NCBI RefSeq assembly: GCF_964340395.1
Contig: NC_135558.1
Span: 12,737,001 to 12,801,000, forward strand
Direction: 5' to 3'
Length of the DNA: 64,000 nt
DNA from: Glandiceps talaboti
Lineage: Eukaryota > Hemichordata > Enteropneusta > Spengelidae
Each line of letters begins with the position of its first letter. The first letter of the stretch is position 1. The position numbers and the translations under genes are program-made. Positions 34,496-48,718 of the stretch are shown here, one piece after another. The notes below the pieces were generated by a model that saw only the letters and a list, made by a program, of their open reading frames with translations, searched no databases and was not told the origin of the DNA.

Positions 34496-36248
34496 AGTTG
34501 GATTGATCGATGTTTACAATGGTTAGGGTAGTCTGTTAATCTGATAAATGGTGTGTAAATTTGTTCTGGGATTAACTTTAATTTAATGCAACAGTAATAA
34601 GACAGTAATTAGACAGTTAGAGGAATTTAATTATAGTTATTACATGTCTGATGGTGATATGTAAAATGTTATTTGAAATGTAGAGAAAAACAAGAATATT
34701 AGAAATCCAGGAAATCATGAAACGAAAGCGGTTTATTCCTCCTGTACCCTGGGGCAAGGGATAAATTAAAGACTGGAGTAGTGCCAATGATATTTGTACT
34801 CCTCCCTACAGCTATTTGCATTTGTGATTACACAGAAAGTTATTTTATATTTCATAAACCAAAGAAAAATATGAATTTGGAAAAGGATGACCTTATTTTT
34901 TTTTCTGTTTCTCATTACCAAATTTTCAGCGCCAGCATCAAAATAAAAATAAACATTTATTTTCACCAGTCCTTTAATATTTTTTGGAACAGTGCCCTCT
35001 CTGGCAAGAATAAGCAAGTGTCTGGACTGTCAACATCATCTACAGTCATGGTGGCGATGACAACACTTGTTCACAAACAGAGAATTTCTCGCATGATGGA
35101 AGTTATTCAAGTAGGGACTGAGAATATGCTAACTGTGTAGAGAAGCTGGGAAAGGGCTTGTTACCAGGAATCCAATGAAAAGAAGACAGAGAGGAGGAAA
35201 AGGAGAGGTAGAGAAATGAAGAGGATTTTGTTATTTTTTACTTCTTTTTTTTTTCAATCGACCGACCGACCGACCCATGGTTGCCATAAAAAGTAATGAG
35301 AAACATAACAAAAAAATAGGGCCACCCTAAGATTAAGAAAGTAATTACTGTTATCTACTTGAGTGAATGCAATTGAGTGAGCTTGGCATGAATGCTAAAA
35401 AAATACCTTTCTTCTGATCTACAACTCCATGGGTACTTAAACAAAATAGCTCTGTGTAGACCTCCTAACCCACAGTGTTTATCATACCTGTACTGGGTTT
35501 TTCTTCAATATACACAATATACCCTTTATATTCTGACATGAGCATGAATGTGTCTTGTTTTCCTATGGTTTTGGAACGCTGTAATAATGAAAGGCAAATG
35601 TGGTTACAATTACTAATAATTCCGATTTGATCTTTTAATCTCCGGAGTTCAACAGATAAACTATATTTATGTTCTGGTATACCCTTTCTGAATACCTGAG
35701 GGCAGTATTGAAAAAAAGGACCCTATTTGTGCAGACCCTGCCAATATTGTCATCTATGGTAGTTGTGACCTACTCTTCCCACCTTCGTCATGATGATACA
35801 TTTTTACATGTAATTCGTGACTGAGTGTTGTCAGTGGAAATATTGCCATTGGCTATATTTACATGTAATTACTACATACCTTTCTTTTCCATAGCAACCT
35901 AAGGAGCCTCTTCAAAAAACGCAAAACCTGCTTAACACATTTGTACATACAGACATTTCCTCTCTGATACTGCTAAGCTACCTCAGGCAAGATGGGTTGA
36001 CATTTGTACAAATGTACATGTAGTTGGACAGTTAATGCTTGTGAGACACAAACGTCCACATGTTGAATAATTAGTTGAAGCTGGTTTCAGGAGACAGCAT
36101 GTATAAGCTATATACATGTTTATGTAAATAATTACATATTTTAAAATTCAGAGCTCCAATTAATGGAGCTACATGTATTATTATGAGTCCTGTGTCCCCA
36201 GACTACCAATTCTTGTCGTGGGGTTACATGTACCATTATTTACAGATG

Positions 36249-36645
36249 ACAACCCAATCAGCCTAATGGTAACCCACTCACCCTAATGATAACCCACTCA
36301 GCCTAATGGTAACCCACTCACCCTAACGATAACCCACTCACCCTAATGGTAACCCACTCAGCCTAATGATAACCCACTCAGCCTAATGGTAACCCACTCA
36401 CCCTAATGGTAACCCACTCACCCTAATGACAACCCACTCAGCCTAATGGTAACCCACTCACCCTAATGGTAACCCAATCAGCCTAATGGTAACCCACTCA
36501 GCCTAATGCTAACCCAATCAGCCTAATGGTAACCCACTCACCCTAATGATAACCCAATCAGCCTAATGGTAACCCACTCACCCTAATGATAACCCAATCA
36601 GCCTAATGGTAACCCACTCACCCTAATGATAACCCACTCAGCCTA
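36249..36645. repeat. 20-bp minisatellite with CCCTAA/TAACCC words, about 20 copies
   Basis: The units are ccctaatgataacccactca and variants (gcctaatggtaacccactca). Many alternate with a 40-bp period (g/c at one position, a/g at another). The telomere-like strings CCCTAA and TAACCC are embedded but never in a pure TTAGGG run. Confidence 0.95.
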
Positions 36646-38190
36646 CATTGTATGTTCATTTTGAGCAGATGTCAAAAGAAGGAAGATTTACAGCTATGAA
36701 AATATTTTAATCTCAGTAAACAGGTTCATAAGGTTGGAACTTCAAAATAATATGGTAATGTTCTATGATACACAACCAAGTTACTTATGTTCATGTCTGT
36801 GTTTCCACAACATATTTTGATAAGAAAGTATTTTTAAGAAACACATTTCCAATAGAGTCCTCTGTTTTCACTTCTGGAATATGGGACTACTGGTCACCGT
36901 CCTTGGACTACCAATTTTGTTCAGTGGTATTCGACAGGGACTACCAAACGAAAAAAGTTAATTTGAGTCGTGAAGTTAAGATAGATTCAAGGTATGTTTG
37001 CATTTATATGGAGACCACAATGGCCCTAACTTGACATCTAACACTCCACAAGCGCTAAGAATGGCATTTAGCATTTTATTGAATACTTACAGTACATAAA
37101 AATTTTGTCAGTGGGAACATACAGAAATGAAGGTGAACTTTCAGACGTTACAAAATAAGTGGATACTAATATGGCTAGAATCTTTGACCAGTTTTTGTTG
37201 AACCTCAGCGGTCTTTTTCAACACCTTCCAGACATGATGCACTGAATGTGGATCTGATTCTGGGCACTGTCCTTATAAAGAAACTGTGCGTTGACCGAGT
37301 TAAATTAACCATCTGTAAAGATATCGTCAAACAGATCGATCTTTCAGATTCTAAGTAAGTGGGGATTTGATACTAAAAGTAATTCTCATGCTGTTAGTGT
37401 CACCTCCATTCCTTACAAATTGGAGATGAATGATCCTATCTGAGTCATACACGTACACAACATGCAGAATTCACAAACCACTCAATAGGCTAGATGAAGT
37501 CTTCACTTTCGACAGACTGGATGCAATAAGTCTTCATATTCGATAGACTAGATGAGGTCCCCGTGAGACTGCACTGATATACCTAAGTTCAAATTGAATT
37601 AAGACCAATTGCGTACTATTGAGATGACTGCTGTAAGGTACAGTAGTCTTTCATTGATCAATCAATGATCCAGTTATACAGCAGTACAGTCACATACACA
37701 TTGTACATTTGTACTTCTTCACAGACGACTTACAATTTACATGTATTATACGGCAGAGATGCCTGTCTGTGTATGTCCAAGGCAAAGAACCTGCTCATGG
37801 CCAAATCAGAGGCATGGAATAATTTTACTTACGACATCGTGGCACATGCTATACATTGTATGTCCAAAAATGGAAAAGGCCGAGTTCAGAAATGTACATT
37901 TAACCACTTCACACCTTTAGAATACTTTTAGGCATACTATTAAAACATATTCTGAGTTGTAAAAGTTGAAGCACAAAAAAAATAAATGTGTGAGCCTTCT
38001 TCCCCTTTCTCCAAACTATAAATTGATTAATAATTATGCCATATATCTGTAGCTACAATATCAGTTGAACTGTTTTTAGAAAGAAAATCCCACAAAAACA
38101 TAGTAATGGATGATGTTTAAAATGTGTTACTCTCTCATGGATTACAAGATGGATGAAGGAAATTAATGCAGAAGTCCTTCAACAAACACA

Positions 38191-38228
<38 letters not shown>
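38191..38228. repeat. (CA)n microsatellite
   Basis: A pure CA run of about 36 bp, followed by looser CA-rich sequence to about 38310. Confidence 0.95.
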
Positions 38229-38230
<2 letters not shown>

Positions 38231-41200
38231 GACATATGCATGCACGTCAAGTACACACACTTGCGCATGCATTCATACCCATAAAAACACACATGCACAT
38301 GTATGCATGCACATATACCTATCACAGAGTACATACAATATATACATGCATATTTTTTTATAAATACTGCACATACATGTATACATTTTGTAGATTTGTA
38401 CCTCACCCTAATATCACAATTGTGTGACCCTCAGCTATCATCAAAAAATACAAAACTAATGATGACTTAACACAAATTCAGATGTATAGGATAACGAAAC
38501 AGAGTTGATGAAGTCAGACATTTCATTACGATATTGAATTTATTCCATTGGGCGAATAAAGATTACTAATCAGTACTTTGATAATGGAATTTTAGACAAA
38601 CAATATTGTGGAAGCCATTAAGTGATTGATGTCAGATCTAGTGATTATCTTTGTGAACCAAGGTTATAAATTTACAGATGGACTCTTCTGATGACTATTT
38701 CATTTGACTTTGTTGACAATTTTCAATTTTAAACTTTTCTGGTGCAGTGTTCTCCTCACTATAGTGAAAGCATGGTGCAAGTACCATCCATGCTCGGTAG
38801 GTTTCTACCAGTGCTTCAAAAGTGTTCTACCGCCCTTGAGCTTTAGTAATCTCGGAAGGACAAAATCATAATAATACTTTAAAATACATGTAACTGTAAG
38901 AAATAACTAATCCCAATGTACATGTGTGTATATATGTTAAAATAAACATGTCATAGTATGTTCCAGTGCTGAAGATATGCATATTACATGTTGATCGCTA
39001 TGCAAACCAAAATGCAAATTACAATGTTATTTATATGTAAATTAATATGCAAATTAGCCAGCATTCTTGCAATCTATCCTGGGGACAATGCTGTGGTACA
39101 TTTGTTTCCAACATTCGAAGAAGGTGTACTGTAAAGAAGTAAAATTAAATACATATCCTTGGCCCAAATAAATCATTTTTAAAAAAGCTGATATTTCGAG
39201 AAATATCCCTTCATCTGTGGGTAAACATTTGTGTCATTCAGTACCAGAGACTACTGTAAACGTACTTATTTTGGCACATTAAAAAATTTGGCAATTTAGG
39301 ATAGGTCAGACACACTTTAATTTGGCAGACAATGCAAGCGGAAAGTAGGCACTACTTGTAAATAGCTTTATATTCATTCACCCTGCCATATTCAGTGAAA
39401 TTGTTGTTGACACATTTCATAAATGTTGAACACGTATATTATACAAATATGTCAATGACAATTCGTAAGTATGTTATCAGAACTTATTTCAGTGGAAGAA
39501 AAGTTTTTGCGCATCTTTGTTGACTCATCTTATCCATCTACAGGGGTATATTATTAGGCAGAGTCTTTCTTGCTTCTTGTAAGTGGGCATATTTTTTACA
39601 TTACATGTACCTCTTAAGTTTGAACTGTGTGCTCTACCACTGTTACAGAAAAGTCTGGCAGTATTACGATGATGGGCATACTATCATAAAATCCAATCTC
39701 CATTTCATATAAATTCCACATTAATATACATTATGTATATATTTGCATAATCTAAAGTAATAACCAAATTTCATTTCGATATCCAGACATTTTATTTGAC
39801 TTTAATCATCTTCATCAACGTACACATTAATCAATCATTTCATTTGAGTTACAGTCATCAATAAATATTACATTCTGACGGCAGCAATACTTCCCATATT
39901 TCGTGCATATAACTTTCATTCAATTATTCAAAACAATCATGATCCTTGAAAGCAGGCTTACGTTAGAACTGCCTTCTTATCCAATTTACGTTATTTTATT
40001 CGACTTGATCTATCACCATCATCAATAAACATTTGTTTGTCGTATCATAATTTCATTTTTTTATACATATAATTTTAATTCAACTATTCAGCCTATGTAC
40101 TAAGTAAACAGGGTTACATAATAAGAACTAGTCTTATCCAATCTATTTAGGTACAATGTACACGGCATTTGTAATTTCATTTGATATGACTGTGCCATCA
40201 ATAAACATTATGTTTTGATCATATAAATACTTCATATCAGTTTTGTATATACGGTACTCTAATAATCTACATGTTGACACAATGTAAAACAACTTTTCAC
40301 TAGCAGGCTCAGAATTTGATTAAAATTAAATTTTAAAGTTTAAAAAAAAAAGTAAAACAGGTTTTTATTATAAACTGCCCAGCAATAAATGATAATTTTC
40401 ACTCAGATATGCTCTTATGGGGTTGCCATCTGACAATCACTGACATTGTGAGTTTTTCTAATCCTGTCCTAAAGAACTCGATTTTTTTTTTATTTGCCGA
40501 AATGAAGAAATATAGGGTTCCTTAGATCATGAAAATCACCGAATTAAGTAAGGTTGCCCTTATAGGAATGCAGATTATGGTTTGTAAAACGTTAATACGT
40601 TTGATGAAATACTTAGAAAATCTCTTAGCTTTCACAACAGATGATATCTATCTAGTGACCCCTCATTGTATAAAATTCTTATAATCTCTTTTTAGTCTTT
40701 TCAACAGACTTGCCTATATATATTGTATCAAGTAATCCTATCTGCATTACGATTACTGACTTCAATTTTCCACAGTCTGGTTTAAGATACTTTTTTAATT
40801 TTGCTTTTAATATAACATGTTCTATTTCCTTGTTTATTGTTTTTGCTTTTATGCATTTTCATTTGACAGTTTTGTTTTCATGTCTTCACTAAAAATTACC
40901 AAACAAGATATTCAAGAATAGCAAGAATCAGAATAAATGGTGCATTTCCTTGTGCTGACAGTTCAAGAGGCAAAACATAGCAAACAACATCTTAAAGTCC
41001 CGATAGTGGTGTTTACAAATGATTACATCCAAATTCATCCTATTGAATATCTCTCCAGAGATTTACCTTCACGATCAATAGCTTGTAATCTTAGTTTCCA
41101 TGACAACTGACTCATCTTCATCATTACTGCAGATGTTTGGGATTTAAGTATACTGAGAATAGGTTGAGATGATCAAAAGATAAAAGTCATCAATGCCAAA

Positions 41201-41409
41201 AAGGATCTTGAAATTAAGATCCATATGTACATGTACATGTACAAAGATTGCCTTAAAGGTGATTCTCAATACTCACATTAACAATTGCTATTTAGCTAGA
41301 TGACAGGCTAGTGAAACATATTCTGGTTTTAAAATCTCTAAAAAGCATCCATGAACACCTTAAAATTGACAGCTCTTCAGTCATTTTCTGTCTGATTTAC
41401 TACATGATT

Positions 41410-41435
41410 GGGGGGGGGGGGGAGGGGGGGGGGGT
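41410..41435. repeat. G homopolymer tract
   Basis: About 25 bases of G with one A. It lies about 40 bp outside the TIR element that starts at 41474. Confidence 0.9.
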
Positions 41436-41473
41436 ATTTCTAAAGAATCATATACCAGTAACTGATACATAAC

Positions 41474-42921
41474 CAGGGCTCGAAATTCATTTTTTTTCTT
41501 GGTAGCCCAGGTGGGCTACCATCTTTTAAATTTGGTAGCCCGAGAGCAATGACTGGTAGCCCATATGCATGCATTCCTAAATTAATGGTGTCTGTGTATA
41601 TATGTAACTATATGATTTATTGAATTCGATGATTGATTGAATAACTTAAGAGTCACGTTAACACGTTATTTGTGTGTATTTCATGCCATATTTGACATTG
41701 GGGACACAATTTTTTGCATGTATGTGTCTCTGGGGCCGTGTCATTTACAACGTACGGTTATCATTGCAATGAAGAAATAACATGTAGTCGCAATTCGTAC
41801 TTGTAACTATTATCTAAATCTCTTGGTGCAGTGAGACCTGTAAAATTTGAATATGATTCAACGTATGGAAAACATATAAACAGTTTCATAAGCCCCATGG
41901 CCATTTCCTGATGTGGAGACTACGTCTTGGGTAGTTTAGAAACTATGTGCTGTTATCATTATCTATTCACGTGATTGGTTACTTATTAACAGACGGGTTA
42001 GACAGGATTTGTACATGACGGCCATTACGGCAAAGCCCCTTCCATTCATGGGCGAAGAGATAATCAAACAGAGTCTAAGACCACATCAGCAGACGGTCCA
42101 TGCTGAAAACTTCACTAAGATAAATTCAAATCATCATGTCACCGTTTCATTCTCACTAAAACTTCAACTTTCTTTTGAGCTTTGCTACTACTACTAGATC
42201 GAATACATTACGTGAATTTACCATTCACCACTGCATGCTCTCAGGGGTTGCGTGAGCATGGTTTACACACGGAATGTTTTAGGCATCGTTCAAGAATAAA
42301 CGAATCTGTAGGTGTATACCAAGTTAACAGTTCTCATCAGCATAAAATTTTATCAAACACCATTACAACTGTGTCTCTGTCAAGTTGAAGGTTAAAGCTG
42401 TCATTCATGTTATGGAATTTAGTTACTGCAGCAGTGCTGTACCGAGAGTGTACTGTACCCCGACTCCGAGAAGAACCGGAAGGGCCCGGGCCGGAGAGCA
42501 GATTTCCAGAGAGTGATAACCATGGGAAATTGAAAGTACAGAAAGATAACAGTAAATCGCTATACAGAATATTGTTGCATATAAATGTTTTGTTGTGACA
42601 TTTTGGAAGTACAAGCTGTGTATACGATGAACGGAAGAATGACGTGTACAGTGTACATGTATTTCGTGTACATTTGATATACATGTAGTGTGGATGCAAA
42701 TTTGGAAAGACGCACTGATTTTGACGCTAATTTTGGCGAGAACACGTCCCACAGGACTGCGACCTCGGAGGCCCCCGGCCCGGGAAGGTGTCGGAGTCAG
42801 GATGTCACAGTTTCATTCAAAACTTAGTAGCCCAATTGTGCTACCACTCACATAATTTGGTAGCCCAGAGACAGACATTGGTAGTCTGTGGACGCGGGGC
42901 TACCGCGAATTTCGAGCCCTG
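41474..42921. mobile_element. 1.45-kb hAT-like TIR transposon remnant with 5-bp target duplication
   Basis: It has perfect 15-bp inverted ends, CAGGGCTCGAAATTC, and is flanked on both sides by ATAAC (41469-41473 and 42922-42926). Subterminal regions are rich in GGTAGCCC/GGGCTACC words on both ends. CAGGG termini suggest the hAT superfamily; a 5-bp duplication would fit the hAT5-type group better than the usual 8 bp. No transposase is recognisable, so it is non-autonomous. The interior holds unique-looking sequence (41.8-42.4 kb) and a GC-rich inverted repeat (42458-42800). Confidence 0.8.
42458..42800. repeat. GC-rich inverted repeat nested inside the hAT-like element
   Basis: The left arm ccgactccgagaagaaccgg + aagggcccgggccgg pairs imperfectly with the right arm at 42760-42800 (cccggcccgggaaggtgtcg + gagtc). 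About 260 AT-rich bases lie between. It could be a nested MITE or a foldback made within the element. Confidence 0.5.
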
Positions 42922-43218
42922 ATAACTGAAAGAAGTAGTGATAAAGTTACCTTTTTTAAAATCTAGTTTTGAAGCGGCTATGTCAGTTTTCTCTGAATTT
43001 CTCAGACATCATCAACGTTAAATGAAAGTAAGAACTTGCTACTCTGGCAATCAAGGTCTCAGATAAACACTAATTAAAACTATTGTTGTGATATTTTGAT
43101 ATAAGTTATTGAATGGACTTTGGTTTTAATAATTGTACTCACAGAAGGGTGGCATTTCTGATGACTTCAGTTATCTTGCAGTGTACATTTTTGGGGACTT
43201 CCAATGTTTACACTTTAA

Positions 43219-43497
43219 TAATAATAATCTTTATTTATACTGGATAGTTCTTTAAGCATATAAACACTTGTCTCCCAAGAAGTCCAGTGAGGGCCATCCC
43301 TCATGGGTTCAGAGTTAATGCTGGAGGAAACTGGAGTACCCGGGGAAAACCTGCGTTGTTCGGTAGAGTCAAACTGAACGACACTCTTCTTACTTACAAC
43401 GTAGTAATTTTAATCGAACCCTGAATGGGGTTCGAACCCCGACCGCAGTGGTACATGTAAGAGGCAAGTGGTTTAACCACTCGGCCACCATCAACCA
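43219..43497 (-). mobile_element. Complete tRNA-derived SINE
   Basis: On the minus strand the head (43497-43418) has a good Pol III A box (TGGCCGAGTGG) and B box (GGTTCGAACCC). The A box resembles tRNA-Leu/Ser. The body follows with ttccccgggtactccagttt, and the tail ends in aataaagattattattatta. The head lacks a foldable anticodon arm as a functional tRNA, so this is a SINE rather than a tRNA gene. A truncated relative is at 18303-18500. Confidence 0.85.
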
Positions 43498-43699
43498 TAT
43501 ATACAATACACTTATCAGGTCTAGATTCACCTAACAGAGACTCCATTATCACCAACTTGTGTAATCTACCACATATCACACAATAGTTTGTATCTATTTT
43601 AGTTTAGGGCTACTTAATGTAGAATGCGCATTGGAAATAAACTCTTTAAAATTTTGCTGTTTCAATGTTCAAAAAATTCCAACCTATTCTCAGATAAAA

Positions 43700-44000
43700 T
43701 CAGTAAACATCTGGGGTCACCATACATACATTTTGTACTTTTGAAATACAGGTCAAAATGACATTAAAATTTTGACATTTTAGAATTCAATATGGCCACC
43801 GAATACGTTGTTAACTCTATGGGAAAATAAATGATAACCGATTTCCTTCAGAAACAAGACATTGAAACTCACAGTTTGTTTTATTTTTTTCAAAAGGACC
43901 ACAAACAAGCTTTCATATGGCAAAGTCTGGCGACAATTGATTGAGAAGAACTTTGATTTGCAGAGAAAATGGTCCCTGAGGCACATTCTATTTTAACACG
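43700..44000. repeat. Dispersed repeat copy (AATATGGC family)
   Basis: It shares gaattcaatatggccaccga, 'aaataaatgataaccga' and 'gagaaaatggtccctgag' with the copies at 4.0-4.6 kb, 29.64 kb and 56.2 kb. No ends could be defined. Confidence 0.5.
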
Positions 44001-44580
44001 ACATAAACCATAAATCTTGCATGCCTTCCTTCAGTTCTTGCTCTACATTTTGAACCAAAGAGTGTATTGATCCAAATTCCAATCTTTCGAATTTGTAAAA
44101 CAGTAATTCCTTATGTAGAATCCTCGAATTAACTTGTATGTACTAGATATTATGTCAACCACCTGTTTATTTAGTTGATATAAAGGAGTTTATGCTACAC
44201 ATTCGATCAATACTAACTCAATGTTGTGTCACTTTTTGTGATGTTTCTATAGCAACCAAGTACAAAAACAGATTGAATTTCAGACTACTCTTATACTTAC
44301 AAGCTTGTCTTGTTATGTTCGGATGTTTACTTTCTCCTAGCCTGTCTGTTTGCTTGATCTGTGACATGCGATATATTCATTTATATCGATACCAATATCA
44401 ACACATTACTGAAGTTTGTTAATATCCTAATGCATGTAAGATGATGATTCGTTGTAGTGAGGAGTCACTAATGTGACCTTAATTTATGGTGCATTACGGA
44501 ATAGTAGACATAGAAAACATTCCTTTTTGTAGTGTAAGATCTATTTTAATTTCAATAACCAAGAATTTACATTGTATTCC

Positions 44581-44725
44581 AACAGCCCAGCCAAAGAGCC
44601 CAGCTGAAAAACCCTGCAAAAGAACCCCGCCCAAGGGCCAAGCCAAAGAGCTTAGTCGAAGCACTTGGCCAGAGAACCCTGCCCAGGACCCAGCCCAAGA
44701 GACCAGTCCAAGAGCAAAGTCCAGA
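44581..44725. repeat. Short-period proline-codon-like minisatellite
   Basis: Degenerate 12- to 15-bp units of the form ccaa(g)agcccagc repeat about ten times. Purine/C-rich composition stands out from the AT-rich surroundings. A frame over it reads QPKSPAEKP-like but has no support as a gene. Confidence 0.7.
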
Positions 44726-46958
44726 TTTTAGGATACATGTATGTCAGGAGTGATAACATTATATCGTCTAATATCTATGTCAGACTACTGTATTTGATTA
44801 TTCAAATGAAGTTTGGGTGTAGGTTTGTATACTTTTTCTCCTCGAGAGTCTGTACCTGGTTAGATCAATACAAGTTACACGTACATGTAGTCTCTGAAAA
44901 CACCATTTGAACATCACTTCAGAGAGTCTGTCAATGAGCAATGGTTGAAATATAAATTGCCCACTGTACATCTATATGTAGTGCAGCATATCATTTTACC
45001 TACAACTTCATCTTTTAACCGTCACCAAACTGTATACATCGGTATTAAGCAGAATACTGGGTGTACCTTTTAAGTTTTAATATGCTGAAAAAAACACATC
45101 CCAAAGACATATCATCTTGTGCCTCTTTAACCTATTAATATATTTGAGTACCAAACAAAAAAACCCACTAAAGACAAACTATTCATGTCTGGTCTGGGTT
45201 CGCTATATTTCACTGAATTCAAATCGTCATCAAAAGATATGGTTATCTATTCAGTGTTCATCTTAGTCATCTATTATAATACTTTCTATTGTAACATGAG
45301 AACATTCTTCATCAACGTTTCCCTTTTCCTTGATATCTCCATTGTACTGTCTACATGAAAATCTCTCTGGGATTATTTGTCTGTGAGTGACATCTCATTT
45401 TTCAAGACTCAAAATACATTGCCATGGGAATACAAATTTTTACCATTCACTGATTCAGCTGGCTCCCTCCATGATAACATAATGGAAATAGGTAGTATAT
45501 TGAAAATTGTCTGGTATGCTGTCGCCTCCAGCGCTCTGAGATCTATAGTATATTAAAAATGAGTGAGTGTAGCCAGGGTAGGTCCAGGAAACATCTGCCA
45601 AGTATATTGTATATAATTTAACAGAGAAGCTATTATTTGGATTTTTGACTGGAAACGTTATTAATTCTGCATATGAGTCCAAAAGTATGCATTCCTACAT
45701 TATATCAAAGCATATTTTTCTGCTAACAGAATGAAAAACAAGTCTTCTACATTTAAAGACACAGTCCCCAACACGAGTGTGTTGCTAATTTGCCCCTACA
45801 ATTTGCTGGCAAATTCGTAACATCATACATAGCAATTTGTTCTCATAATATATTAATGTTGTTATTAATTGCCCCAAATAAGGAGAAAAAGGACATGGAC
45901 TATACAAATGTACATGGTACAAGTTTTGACATTGATAAATCAGACGAGGTCAGTCTGACAAGATAGCCTTTCTCAGATAAAATGGATGATGACAAGCACT
46001 TAAATACTATTTATATTTCAATGAAAAAAAATTCAAAATTTATTTAGCAGATTACAAGTGTTACATAATGTGAGTCTACAGATTGATGTTCAAGGTCAAT
46101 AGTCAATCTTTAAACAAAAAAGTATGAATTAAGTTTGAGGAACTTTCTAATATAATTTGGTCCGACAAAAAAGTACCCGAGTCAGACCATTGAAGTGTAG
46201 TTCCACGCATCCATCCATCCAAGTATATATCTGTGCATGCGCACATATATGTGCATATACAATGTATGTATATGCACATGCACATCCATAGATGGCTATA
46301 TCACAGACAGCCTGTACTCAATTTCAACCAACCAACCCTAGCACAAATGTCAAACACTAAGGTATTCTCTGTTGACATATCATGGTTTCAGACATCAGCA
46401 CAACACACACAATTAAGCTTTCAAGCATTCTCAAGACATTTTCCATCTGTTCCAGATTATTCTGAAAAGAATAGTATTACATAACATGCAAATACAAACA
46501 GCCATATTCACCAGATTTCTTTCTCTATGTAACCACAGTTACAGATCTTGGCACAAGATACTACAATATATTTGTTAACAGATGGTCATAACTAATGGGC
46601 AGGAAGTCAACTTCAGAATGATTGCTGTTTAGGCATACAGTGACCTCTAATTACTACTGCTACATGTACAATATAATAAATGTATATACATCAGTATGAT
46701 GCACTTAGTCTAGCAACTAATATTTTGAAAGCCAGTCACCACATGTAGTTGGTGTTACATTTTCATGGTTTGTTCACAGTTGTAGGATTTTATGTACATG
46801 AATGCTTGACAATAATCATGACATCATGACAATTACAGTAACACTGTGGTATATGTATGTTGTCAGAGTGACAGCTTGCATCAAGGATATTCATTTTTGA
46901 TATTTGAATATTAAATCACATTTGTCATGCTCAATGTTGAAGATATACAAATGTACTG

Positions 46959-47152
<194 letters not shown>

Positions 47153-47234
47153 TGTAGCAGAAAGGGACTCCCAATGTTGATGGAAATAATAAAAAGCTGC
47201 ATTTCAAATGAAACATTTGTTGAAATTTTGCTTG

Positions 47235-47455
47235 CTATCTGTCTGTTGGTCGGTCTGTCTGTCTTTCTGGCTGTCTGTTTGTCTGTCTGTCTGTCTCTAC
47301 ATTTGTATATCTGCTGTCTCTGTGACTGCCTACCTGTCTCTCTGTCTGCATACCTATCTGCATGTCTATTGTCTGCCCACCCACCCACCCGTCTATCCAT
47401 GTCTGTCTGTCTGTCTGTCTGTCTCTGTCTGTCTGTCTATCTACCCATCCATCTA
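47235..47455. repeat. (CTGT)n and related tetranucleotide tract
   Basis: Imperfect ctgt units with ccac/ctat interruptions over about 220 bp. Confidence 0.9.
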
Positions 47456-48718
47456 TTACATATTAATATAGTTGTTCTTCTCATTATGCAATGTAATATT
47501 GTTGTTATTCTTATCATACAAAATGTATATTACATGTACATACATGTATGACCATATGCAATCCTTATTGCTTCACTGATAAGATAACAATAGTGTGACA
47601 ACCTGTCAAGACAAGCCTTGCTTTGCAGTAAAACACAACAACATGGATACTGTATAGTGAATAAATGCCACTAGGAGGTGTTGAAAAAACGTAAGTACAT
47701 TGTAAAACATTCCTCTAAGATGTAACATTTGATACACAGATACCATGAGTGTTAGGGATGATTGCACAAGTCATACTAGGTCAATAAATGAACTTTATTT
47801 GTTTGGGGGAAGGGGTCTGGCATCAATTGGATTGATTGATGAACTTAATTTTTGCACTTTTAACCAAATTTCACAAACTTTCACGCCTTCAATGATAATA
47901 GGTACATTTGTATCTACTACTGAGATGTTGATATTAAAGTTGATAAAATTTACTTCGAATGTAACTAATATACAGTGCTGGGTTTCCAGTAGCATTTTAA
48001 TGTGTTTGCCGTCATGTTGCATCAATTGTTGTGATGTGACTGCTGCAATTTTCATCATGGTTTAAACGCGTTGATGTTGCACTTGTGAACGTTCATTTAG
48101 GGGGAGGGGAAAGGGGGGTTTCCTAAATGAAAGAAGTTTGTTTACTGGGCTTGTGCGATATTGTATGATCTTCCCTTACTGATGCCGTGAAATGTAGGCA
48201 TGTGATGTTCCTAGGAAATGACACACACCATTAGTGTTTGATTAAGTTTACTCCATGGCATTTACCGTGCCATCCACTATTGTCTATACAAATGTATATC
48301 CGTCACGATGAGTCAAGACACATACATCAAGGGAATTCATCACAACAGTAATCATCCAGAAAATGTCAAAACATCACCACTGTGTGGGCTTGATCTATGC
48401 ACCTGACTGTAATGATGGAATAACTAAATAGGTAAATATCAAAACTGCTGTCTACTCAGATATAACTCAGGAAGAAAAATGACCATAATTTCATCCAAGG
48501 TAATTGATTGATTCTGTTTCAACATGCAGAGCAATATTTATATTTCTAATTTCCATGGTACACAATAAATTTTATCAGAAATTGCCAAAACCGTATCAAT
48601 CAAAAAATGTATTTTTTGACATTTGGTTTCATTAAATTACATTACAATATTAGGTTATGCCTCCTGAATTATTCAGTATGAGAACAAAATATGAAAAATT
48701 GTAAAACTTCGATGGTAC

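Noticed and set aside
42009-42197. 62-residue frame inside the hAT-like element as a transposase piece
   Set aside because: No hAT dimerisation or zinc-finger motif could be seen; it is too short to assign.
43418-43497. Functional tRNA gene
   Set aside because: A and B boxes are good, but the sequence continues into a SINE body and tail, and a proper cloverleaf with an anticodon arm is not evident.
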